NCBI GenBank assembly: GCA_018260445.1
Contig: JAGLBE010000007.1
Coordinates: forward strand, 27,667 to 91,666
Source of the DNA: Psychrobacter sp.
GTDB lineage: Bacteria > Pseudomonadota > Gammaproteobacteria > Pseudomonadales > Moraxellaceae
Length of the DNA: 64,000 nucleotides
Direction of reading: 5' to 3'
A program made the translations under genes and the position numbers. Under the pieces are notes generated by a model. It made no database searches and was not told where the DNA came from. It saw only the letters and a program-made list of their open reading frames with translations. Positions 57,312 through 64,000 of this stretch are shown here, piece after piece; positions within the stretch are counted from its first letter, which is position 1, and every line of letters begins with the position of its first letter.

Positions 57312-58567
57312 ATGCTGCCCATCCAAGCCCCCTCGCAACGCCCCATCTCACCGCATCCGTTATTCAACCTAAGTTTTCGCATATTTTTTAGCGGCGCTGC
57401 CGTATTTGCCTGCGTGACCATGCTGGCCTGGGGCTGGATACTTATCGGAAAAGTTAACTTTGATGCGATGACAATAAACCCGTTTTACTGGCACGCTCAT
57501 GAGATGTTTTACGGCTACGCACTGGCAGTGATTGTGGTTTTTTGTTGACAGCAGTTAAAACTTGGACGGGCGTTATGATGCCTTACGGCTATCGGCTAAT
57601 GGGCATATTTGGCTGTTGGGCTGTGGCTCGTTTGTGCTGGTTGGCTGTTGGCCTAGGTATTGGCAATGATATCGGCAACACATCTAGCCATACATCATTG
57701 TTGTTGATGCTGGCGATGGTGGCAGATTTGGCCTTTCTAGGCTGGACAGTGGGGGTCATCGCTAAAGCGGTGGTCGCAGTCAAACAATACAAACAATTGG
57801 CTATTGTATCAAAATTAGCGTTATTTATGATAGGCAATGGGCTGTGCTATTGGGGCATTTATAATGGTGATATGGAGTATGTGCGTCTTGGCATTTATTT
57901 AGGCTTGTATTTGGTCATCGCTCTTGTGCTTACTTTAGGGCGTCGAGTGGTGCCGTTTTTTATTGAACGCGGCGCGGCGGCGGCTGGCGATACAGATGTC
58001 GTTATCAAAAATAGTAAACTGCTGGATGGCTTAAGTTTATTGACTTTTTTAGTGTTTATGATTGCCGATATCTTTTTTCCTAACAAATTACTCATCACCC
58101 TAAGTGCAGGCAGTGTGGCAGTGGTCAATCTAATTCGGGTCGCAGGTTGGTACCATCCTGGTATTTGGCGCAAACCTTTATTATGGTCGCTGTATGTCGC
58201 CTTTTTAAGCATATGTAGCAGCTTTGTTTTGTTTGCGCTACAGCCTTGGCTTGGATTTAAGCATAGCCTTGCCGTGCACGCGCTTGCCTTATCTGGCATC
58301 GGGTTGATGACAGTTGCGATGATGGCAAGGGTGTCGCTTGGGCATACGGGCAGAAATATCCATGCGCCGCCTAAAACTGTGGTCATTATGTTTGCGCTGA
58401 TGATATTGGCGTTTGTGTTCAGGGTGATTATGCCGCTCATCGCCAGCGACCATTATTCGATTTGGCTGATGATGGCGCAAATAGCGTGGATAAGCTGCTT
58501 TGGCTTATTTTGCATCAGCTATTTGCCGATATTAGCCGCACCCCGTACGGATAAGCTGTTTGGTTAA
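57312..58567 (+). pseudogene. nnrS: NnrS family heme-copper membrane protein, frameshifted
   Basis: NnrS proteins are polytopic membrane proteins linked to nitric oxide tolerance. The N-terminal part (57312-57548, 78 aa) has the conserved HPLFNLSFRIFF and WHAHEMFYGYA, then stops in TGA. The remainder continues one frame away from 57542 (341 aa) with LLTAVKTWTG. The two halves join perfectly (VVFLLTAV) if a T run at 57538-57543 had seven T instead of six, or by a -1 slip there. Combined length of about 418 aa matches the family. The start has TTGGAG. It may be a true mutation, phase variation, or a sequencing error. Confidence 0.88.
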
Positions 58568-58754
58568 GCAAATATGTTTGTGATTCCTCAACGACGTAAA
58601 CGTTTTTGCCCAAGATTGGTTAAGGGTAAACCCCTAAAATACCCTAAAAAATATGCCTATCAGACTTAACTGACTGGCATTACCCTGCTAGGTGGCTTTT
58701 TTGTCTGCTATACTAAGCAATTAAACAAAAATTCATTGTTAGCAGGAGCGAGAT

Positions 58755-59129
58755 TTGACATCTTTTAAACGTCGATTGGTGGTTTTGTTGTCAGCAGCTT
58801 TATTGTCTGTGTCAGTTATGGCCATGACTTTTTCAGAAACACAGGTATTGGCCAATCAAGGTCTTGCGTCAGCTCAATTTTATCTAGGGGTGATGTACTA
58901 CAAAGGTGAAGGTGTACCACAAGACGATACTAAAGCTATTGAGTGGTACACCAAAGCGGCTAACCAAGGTTATGCAGCTGCTCAATATAATCTAGGCTAT
59001 ATGTACTACTATGGTCAAGGGGTACGACAGAATTCTAACATTGCTAAAGAGTGGTATGGCAAAGCGTGTGATAACGGTCAGCAACTTGGCTGTGATAGCT
59101 ATAAACGCTTAAATACTAAAGGTTTTTAA
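58755..59129 (+). CDS. Sel1-repeat (TPR-like) secreted protein
   Basis: 124 aa. Signal peptide of about 22 residues, then two clear Sel1 repeats (ASAQFYLGVMYYKGEGVPQD and AAAQYNLGYMYYYGQGVRQN) and a third partial with cysteines (CDNGQQLGC). Start is TTG at 58755 with AGGAG upstream. Sel1 proteins scaffold protein-protein contacts; the target is unknown. The stop is followed immediately, in the same frame, by an IS3 transposase remnant. Confidence 0.85.
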   Translation: MTSFKRRLVVLLSAALLSVSVMAMTFSETQVLANQGLASAQFYLGVMYYKGEGVPQDDTKAIEWYTKAANQGYAAAQYNLGYMYYYGQGVRQNSNIAKEWYGKACDNGQQLGCDSYKRLNTKGF

Positions 59130-59339
59130 GGTGTGATTGCATCTGTTGGCCCAACGAGTGACTCATATGATAATGCGTTGGCTGAAACGGTTAATACGCT
59201 TTATAAAACAGAGGTGATTGATTATTTAAAACAGCAGTGGCAAGGTGGGAGTGATATTGAATTAGCTACCCTTGAATGGGTTGTCACTCGAGCACAGCTC
59301 TCGCCTTGCAATGCTAAATCGATACTTAATCGATTTTAA
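59130..59339 (+). pseudogene. IS3-family transposase (OrfB) C-terminal fragment
   Basis: About 68 codons matching the C-terminal DDE region of IS3-type OrfB: SVGPTSDSYDNALAETVNTLYKTEVI and ELATLEWV are diagnostic. The match ends after EWV; the remainder is unrelated. No OrfA, no N-terminal OrfB and no clear terminal repeats are present, so it is a dead remnant. It is in frame with the preceding Sel1 gene, separated by one stop codon. Confidence 0.85.
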
Positions 59340-59506
59340 CGCTTCTAAGGTTTAACAAAACACGAATGATTAGTTTCTATTTATAGTGGCTTATATCTTC
59401 AAAAGGATTATACGACCAAATATAACGCATTCGTTGCAAGATAATAACCGGCTAAATAGATACAAAATACTATATACCACAACCGCTTAGGCAAAACCAG
59501 CACCCA

Positions 59507-59543
59507 TAAAAAAACCCCACTACATTGACTGTAGCGGGGTGAA
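59507..59543 (-). terminator. Terminator of the tRNA transcript
   Basis: Read on the minus strand, ACCCCGCTACA pairs with TGTAGTGGGGT around a 5-nt loop and is followed by seven T. It lies about 40 bp downstream of tRNA-Asp. Confidence 0.88.
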
Positions 59544-59582
59544 ACTTTGTACTTATTTAAAAGATAACATAAGTTTTAAAGA

Positions 59583-59659
59583 TGGCGCAGCGGACGGGAC
59601 TCGAACCCGCGACCCCCGGCGTGACAGGCCGGTATTCTAACCAACTGAACTACCGCTGC
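59583..59659 (-). tRNA. tRNA-Asp (GTC)
   Basis: 77 nt cloverleaf with encoded CCA. Acceptor GCAGCGG pairs with CCGCTGC. D arm has AGTTGGTTAGAA. The anticodon loop is CTGTCAC with anticodon GTC, and the T arm is GCGGGTTCGAGTCCCGT. Cotranscribed with the upstream tRNA-Val. Confidence 0.96.
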
Positions 59660-59698
59660 TTAGGTCGTCTTAGTAAGTTTAAACACTAACTAATATAG

Positions 59699-59774
59699 TG
59701 GTGGGTGATGACGGGCTCGAACCGCCGACATTCTGCGTGTAAGGCAGACGCTCTACCAACTGAGCTAATCACCC
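59699..59774 (-). tRNA. tRNA-Val (TAC)
   Basis: 76 nt with encoded CCA. Acceptor GGGTGAT pairs with ATCACCC. The D arm is GCTCAGTTGGTAGAGC, the anticodon loop CTTACAC gives anticodon TAC, and the T arm is GGCGGTTCGAGCCCGTC. It is 39 bp upstream of tRNA-Asp in the same transcript. Confidence 0.96.
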
Positions 59775-60108
59775 TAAAGAGCATGTCAAAAAAGCACTGC
59801 TTTTTTAGCTCTACAAGAGAAAATTACTTAAAGGTAATTTTATAAAAAACTCAAAACCTGAATTAACATGTCACTAAGGTCTCGCTCTGTGGGTGTGTAT
59901 TATATACAGTTCACCAGAAGTGTCAAACGTTTTTTAAAAATTAAACCTCTATGCTGTTTTCCTAGTTTACTGCTAGCACCATCACGCCAATGCTTGTGCT
60001 TGTCACTTATCAGTGCCACATATTGAGACTTGGCACTGATATATTCTATTTATTCTAATGCCTCTTTGAGTCATATCCTAATGCTATCAGTGCTAGCCTA
60101 TTGCCATC
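59775..60108. other. Gap between the tRNAs and the secretion adaptor
   Basis: No gene. Contains the tRNA promoter, listed separately, and the 3' region of the HlyD-type gene. Confidence 0.6.
59899..59926 (-). promoter_or_regulatory. Consensus sigma-70 promoter of the tRNA-Val-tRNA-Asp transcript
   Basis: Minus-strand TTGACA (59921-59926) and TATAAT (59899-59904) with a 16-bp spacer; both hexamers are perfect consensus. It lies about 125 bp upstream of tRNA-Val, as expected for a strong stable-RNA promoter. Confidence 0.85.
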
Positions 60109-61278
60109 CTAGTGCTCGCCTAAGCCTTGTGCTAAGGTTTTAGTGATAGGTTTGGTTAAGTAAGACAATACCGTACGCTGTCTTGCTTTAATATCAACGC
60201 TTGCGGTCATACCGGGTTTAATCACTATTTGTGAACCACGACCGGCAAACTGGGCTTTACCAATTTTTATCAACACCCGATAATAAGGCGTTTCACCCTT
60301 TGGAGTGACTTCCATTAGGGTATCGGGGCTGATATACGTCACCGTACCGTTCATAGCGCCAAAAATCGAGAAATCATACGCATCAAGTTTAACCGAGGCG
60401 CTTTGCCCCTCTTTAACATTAGCGATATCTGCAGGGGTAACTTTGGCTTCAACAATCAAGTCACTGCTGGTTGGTAATAGCTCCATGATGACCTCGCCCG
60501 GCTTTACCACGCCGCCAATGGTTGTGATATGGATGTTATTAACAATACCATCTTGTGGCGATAACAAACGTTTTTCTGCCAGTACTTGTGAGCGGTCTCG
60601 CAATTGCTCAACCTCGGTGTCGAGTTCTTCTTGCGCTTTGGTCATCTCCGCTTGCGCTTCTTCAAAATACTTGTTTTGCTTGTTGTTAATTTGGGCTTGA
60701 ATATCGGCCACTTGGCGTTTAAGTTTGATAATGTCGGCTTGGCTGACATCGCCATATTCTAATAATGGCTCATTCATGTCCAACTCTTTTTGTGCCAATA
60801 CCAGCATCTTTTCAAGCGACGACACATCTTCGTTAATGGCATCACGGCGGCGATTATACAATTGGGTTTGGTTTTCGATATAGTCTGTATAATCTTTAAT
60901 ATCTTCTGGAAATTTTAAAGGTTTCTCAAAAATTTCGGCTTGCAAGCGGGCTAGTTTTGCTTTTAGTGCCGCTATTTTCGAGGCGGAATTGTCGACAGCC
61001 GCTTTCGCTCGCTCTTCCTCTAGCACTACAAGTAGCTGACCTTTTTTAACATTATCACCCTCTGCCACCAAAATTTTAGTCAACACCCCACCCTCAGAAG
61101 CTTGCACCTCTTGCGTTCTGGCACTGGCAATGACCGTCGCCTTGGCACGAGTGACTTGATCTATCTTGGCAAAATAAGCCCAAGTAATCAAAACAACTAG
61201 GCCGATAAGGGCAACCCAGATACTAAGTCGCGCTCGGCCGATTTTAGGCTTGGTTTGGGTATATTGATATTCAGACAT
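60109..61278 (-). CDS. Type I secretion periplasmic adaptor (HlyD/LapC family)
   Basis: 389 aa membrane-fusion protein bridging the inner-membrane ABC transporter to an outer-membrane TolC-like channel. One N-terminal membrane segment (about residues 17-35), lipoyl/barrel-sandwich halves on either side (AKATVIASARTQEVQASEGGVL and QDGIVNNIHITTIGGVV), and a long coiled-coil hairpin between (about residues 85-225). The C-terminal beta-barrel ends VDIKARQRTVLSYLTKPI. It starts 2 bp after the ABC gene stop, so the pair is an operon. No outer-membrane channel or substrate gene is inside the window. Confidence 0.95.
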   Translation of the reverse strand: MSEYQYTQTKPKIGRARLSIWVALIGLVVLITWAYFAKIDQVTRAKATVIASARTQEVQASEGGVLTKILVAEGDNVKKGQLLVVLEEERAKAAVDNSASKIAALKAKLARLQAEIFEKPLKFPEDIKDYTDYIENQTQLYNRRRDAINEDVSSLEKMLVLAQKELDMNEPLLEYGDVSQADIIKLKRQVADIQAQINNKQNKYFEEAQAEMTKAQEELDTEVEQLRDRSQVLAEKRLLSPQDGIVNNIHITTIGGVVKPGEVIMELLPTSSDLIVEAKVTPADIANVKEGQSASVKLDAYDFSIFGAMNGTVTYISPDTLMEVTPKGETPYYRVLIKIGKAQFAGRGSQIVIKPGMTASVDIKARQRTVLSYLTKPITKTLAQGLGEH

Positions 61279-61280
61279 GC

Positions 61281-63980
61281 CTATTTCTCTTCAGATTGTG
61301 GTTTAATGACAATTTGGGGCTGGGTCACCTTAATAGTGGGTTGGGTCTGCTCGTTGGTCTTGACATCCGAGTTAGGCGGCTGTAATGGCACGCCTGGAAC
61401 ATCGTCTGTAGCAGTGGCACCCGTCGTATCGGCGGCCGTATTCGTTTTGGGTTGAATCACAATAGGCTGCTGACTAATGAATAGTTTGGCAGAGGCTTGG
61501 CTATTAATAGGGGTCGTGGTTGTCGCATATCCTTCTATGTTGGCTATACTGGCTGTGTTGGCTTGACTGGCAGCGGTTGGGGTTGCAGGCTGTGTTCTAC
61601 TTTGGGTCGACACTGGGGTAATCGTGATGGCGTTTGGCCTTTCTTGCGCTGGCGCAGGTTTTGGTGAATTAGGTGCATTGGGCGCACTTGGCGTAGGCGT
61701 GCTAGATGGGGCTATGGGTTGGCTAGGCTCGCTGTTGATGGCTTTTGGCGCCCCTGATGTCGGGCCAATGCTATCGATAGGGGCTTGGCGTTTGGCCTGT
61801 TCATTTTGCATCAATTGATTGAGCACTGCCTCTTTTGGCCCATCCATCACAATTTGTTGATTGTCCATAATAATAATGCGGTCTACCAAAGCAAGCAATG
61901 CTGTTTTATGGGTGGAGACAATCAGCGTTTGTCCATGTTGCAACTCATCGCGCAGTACCTGTAAGCAGCGCTGCTCCTGCCGATTGTCCATCGAGGCGGT
62001 TGGCTCATCAATCAAGAGCACCGACGGTTTGGTGAGTAACAATCGGGTAAAGGCGACCAATTGCTTTTGCCCACCCGATAAGCCGCGCCCGCCTTCACTA
62101 ATCGGCAAATCTAGACCGCTTGAGTGATTGGCAACTAGGTTAATGAGTCCGGTTCTTTGCAGCACATTTTGTAACACGTCGTCATTGGGCATGGCCATCC
62201 CAATCAGCAAGTTTTCGCGCAAAGTGCCTTGAAATAGGCGATGGTCTTGCTGTAAGTAGCCCACTTGCTCACTTAAAGATTCGCGGCTAATTTGCTGAAT
62301 ATCCAAACCATCTAGCAAAATTCGACCCGATGTGGGGGCATACAGCCCCGCTAAAAGCTTTAATAACGTAGACTTTCCTGAGCCGATAGGACCAAGAATC
62401 GCAATGCGCTCGCCGGCTTGCACCACTAATTTTTTAACCGTGACTGCAGGACGGTCATTACCCACATAATTAAATACTAAATCATCACACTGATAATGAC
62501 CGCTGATTTTGGTGGGCGATAACGGATAGTTAACCCCATGATTGTCCTGCTCTAAAGCAAATATCGACTCAATCATGCCCTTGGCAGCTTTGGCATGCGA
62601 GTATTGCACCAATAAGCCGGGTAGTGCCATAACAGGCGCCAAGACTCTGCCACCCAAAATAGAGCACGCAATCAAACTCCCCATGGTCATCGCGCCACTC
62701 ATGACCACAAAAGCCCCCACAATCACCATACCCACGTAGCTGGTTTGTTGCAGCAGCTGGGTAAAGTAGCTTAAGTTATCGTTGGTGTGCTTCATGTCGA
62801 GGTCATTTTTGACGGTCACATTCATCACATCAAGCCAGCGTGATAAAAACTTCCAGCTGCCTGCACCCGCTTTAATGGTCTCGGCGCCTTCAACCGTTTC
62901 TACCAATAATCCTGTTTTATAATATGAGGCGCTTGCCCCCTCTGCAGCAATCATATCGATACGTTTTCTTGCCATCAGACCCATCGAAATGGCAATAAGC
63001 GAGGCTATGATAGGCACCAATGCCACCCAAGGCGAGCCAATGACTGCAATTAGAGCAAGGAAAATAACGGTCATCGGCAAATCGACCAAACCAAACAAGG
63101 TGCTGGCGGTAAAAAAGCTACGTACTTGCTCGTAACCACGCAGCCTAGCTGCCATAGAGCCTACAGAGCCTGGCATTTGGTCAATACGCACACGTAGCAA
63201 GCGCTGAAACACCTGCCGCGATAAATGTTGATCTAACCCCACCACGACTTTGTCCATAATGCGAGAACGGGCAAACTTCATCAAGGCTTCAAATATGATG
63301 AATAGCGCCACCCCACTTGATAGGATGATTAACGTACTCACCCCTCTGGTAGGAATAACACGGTCATAAACCTGCAATGAAAATAGCGAGGTGGCCAATG
63401 CTAAAAAGTTAATTAAAAATGAGGCAACAACCGCTTCAATCACCACACCTTTATAGGTCATTAAATCGGCTTTTAATAGCTCATTAAAGCTGGCACTACG
63501 CTGTTTGATATGGTCATCTTGTAAGCGTAAGCGCAGTATTAACGACAAATCCTCCTCACGCACAACTTGAATACCCTCCTCTTGCCACAAGCGCCAAGCG
63601 CCTTGTGGGGTTTGTCCCTCAACCACGCCCCAACCATGATACGCATGAAAAACCAGCAACGGTAAAAAAGCGGCGTCTGGTTTTTCAAGAATTTTTGGCG
63701 CATCTTGCACCCCAAGCCCGTTTAATATTCCAATCACACCGCCCAAGGTATTAATACCCCGACCTTGCTGTTTGTTGGCTTCAGTGTTGTATTTGCCAAT
63801 CACATCTACCAAACGGACATTGTCAATTGGATAACCCTGCTGGCTTAAAATGTGGCGTAGCGCATCGGCTAACGACTGCTCTACTGACACCCGATGCGCC
63901 GTAGTGATTAAGTCATTTTTGGGTTCTATGGTCTGTGCGTCTATATTGTTTAAACCTACTGGGGAAGAATTAGCACTCAT
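61281..63980 (-). CDS. Type I secretion ABC transporter (LapB-like) with a C-terminal Pro/Thr/Ser-rich tail
   Basis: 899 aa from the ATG at 63980 (a GTG three codons earlier is possible). An N-terminal C39-like domain (residues about 30-150) without the catalytic cysteine motif, as in RTX and adhesin exporters; a six-helix membrane domain (about 180-460); and an ABC domain with Walker A GPIGSGKST (about 530), LSGGQ (about 634) and LLIDEP (about 656). The fold ends near residue 728. The remaining 170 or so residues are Pro/Ala/Thr/Ser/Gln-rich and have no counterpart in the family, which normally ends at about 720. Confidence 0.94.
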   Translation of the reverse strand: MSANSSPVGLNNIDAQTIEPKNDLITTAHRVSVEQSLADALRHILSQQGYPIDNVRLVDVIGKYNTEANKQQGRGINTLGGVIGILNGLGVQDAPKILEKPDAAFLPLLVFHAYHGWGVVEGQTPQGAWRLWQEEGIQVVREEDLSLILRLRLQDDHIKQRSASFNELLKADLMTYKGVVIEAVVASFLINFLALATSLFSLQVYDRVIPTRGVSTLIILSSGVALFIIFEALMKFARSRIMDKVVVGLDQHLSRQVFQRLLRVRIDQMPGSVGSMAARLRGYEQVRSFFTASTLFGLVDLPMTVIFLALIAVIGSPWVALVPIIASLIAISMGLMARKRIDMIAAEGASASYYKTGLLVETVEGAETIKAGAGSWKFLSRWLDVMNVTVKNDLDMKHTNDNLSYFTQLLQQTSYVGMVIVGAFVVMSGAMTMGSLIACSILGGRVLAPVMALPGLLVQYSHAKAAKGMIESIFALEQDNHGVNYPLSPTKISGHYQCDDLVFNYVGNDRPAVTVKKLVVQAGERIAILGPIGSGKSTLLKLLAGLYAPTSGRILLDGLDIQQISRESLSEQVGYLQQDHRLFQGTLRENLLIGMAMPNDDVLQNVLQRTGLINLVANHSSGLDLPISEGGRGLSGGQKQLVAFTRLLLTKPSVLLIDEPTASMDNRQEQRCLQVLRDELQHGQTLIVSTHKTALLALVDRIIIMDNQQIVMDGPKEAVLNQLMQNEQAKRQAPIDSIGPTSGAPKAINSEPSQPIAPSSTPTPSAPNAPNSPKPAPAQERPNAITITPVSTQSRTQPATPTAASQANTASIANIEGYATTTTPINSQASAKLFISQQPIVIQPKTNTAADTTGATATDDVPGVPLQPPNSDVKTNEQTQPTIKVTQPQIVIKPQSEEK

Positions 63981-64000
63981 AGTTATCACTTATTTATATA

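Noticed and set aside
57312..57548. A separate 78-aa gene upstream of NnrS.
   Set aside because: Its sequence is the conserved NnrS N terminus and joins the downstream frame at a T run, so it is one broken gene.

Overview
The window looks like chromosomal DNA of a gammaproteobacterium, most likely a member of the Moraxellaceae (Psychrobacter or Moraxella type). That placement is inference from protein character and gene order (petABC-sspAB, ubiE-ubiJ-ubiB, rhodanese-grxC-secB, rpiA/ilvA divergent, a ccmFGHI cluster without ccmABCDE beside it); no rRNA is present to settle it. Most of the window is housekeeping core genome. I see no prophage, CRISPR array, plasmid functions or resistance island.

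Layout. 1-8.2 kb: glnS (-), a cyclophilin and lpxH (+), orn (-), rsgA (+), then rhodanese-grxC-secB (+) facing adk (-). 8.5 kb: a 133-bp MITE-like element. 8.8-13.9 kb: ccmF-ccmG-ccmH-ccmI (-), cytochrome c maturation. 14.3-15.6 kb: a DUF445 membrane protein (-). 16.1-25.8 kb (+): PBP2, rsmD, rplM-rpsI, petABC, sspA-sspB and two tandem TRIC-type membrane proteins. 25.8-31 kb: recJ (-), a second MITE copy, a DUF697-like orphan (+) and a two-domain PPK2 (-). 31.5-38.6 kb (+): an uncharacterised protein, ubiE-ubiJ-ubiB, alr and argF. 38.6-46.6 kb: an alpha/beta hydrolase (-), rpiA (-), ilvA (+), hslR, murB, ccoS, a TauE/SafE-like protein with a His-rich tail, and a DEAD-box helicase (-). 46.8-50.5 kb: a cold-shock protein (-), aroQ (+), a second ABC1/UbiB-like kinase (+) and a MoeB/ThiF E1-like enzyme (-). 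51-55.4 kb (+): a three-gene O-acetylation cluster (MBOAT, DHHW, SGNH). 55.5-58.6 kb: moeA (-) and an nnrS broken by one base in a T tract (+). 58.7-59.8 kb: a Sel1-repeat protein, an IS3 transposase remnant, and tRNA-Asp and tRNA-Val (-). 60.1-64 kb: a type I secretion adaptor and ABC transporter (-).

How the genes fit together. Several genes serve aerobic respiration: bc1 complex (petABC), cytochrome c maturation (ccmFGHI), cbb3 oxidase assembly (ccoS and the adjacent transporter-like protein) and ubiquinone synthesis (ubiE/J/B). Others serve the envelope: lpxH, murB, alr, mrdA, DUF445, and the O-acetylation and type I secretion modules.

The most unusual property is the density of short tandem repeats. 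I count at least 18 arrays in non-coding gaps, with unit lengths of 7 to 20 bp and a different unit sequence at each locus. Many abut or include a stop codon. Further repeats lie in frame inside genes, producing low-complexity inserts in otherwise conserved enzymes (Alr, RsmD, the DHHW protein, CcmI; probably RsgA, PPK2, MoeA). A second unusual feature is a small family of MITE-like elements with TAGGACTTACGCA-like ends and 5-bp target duplications.
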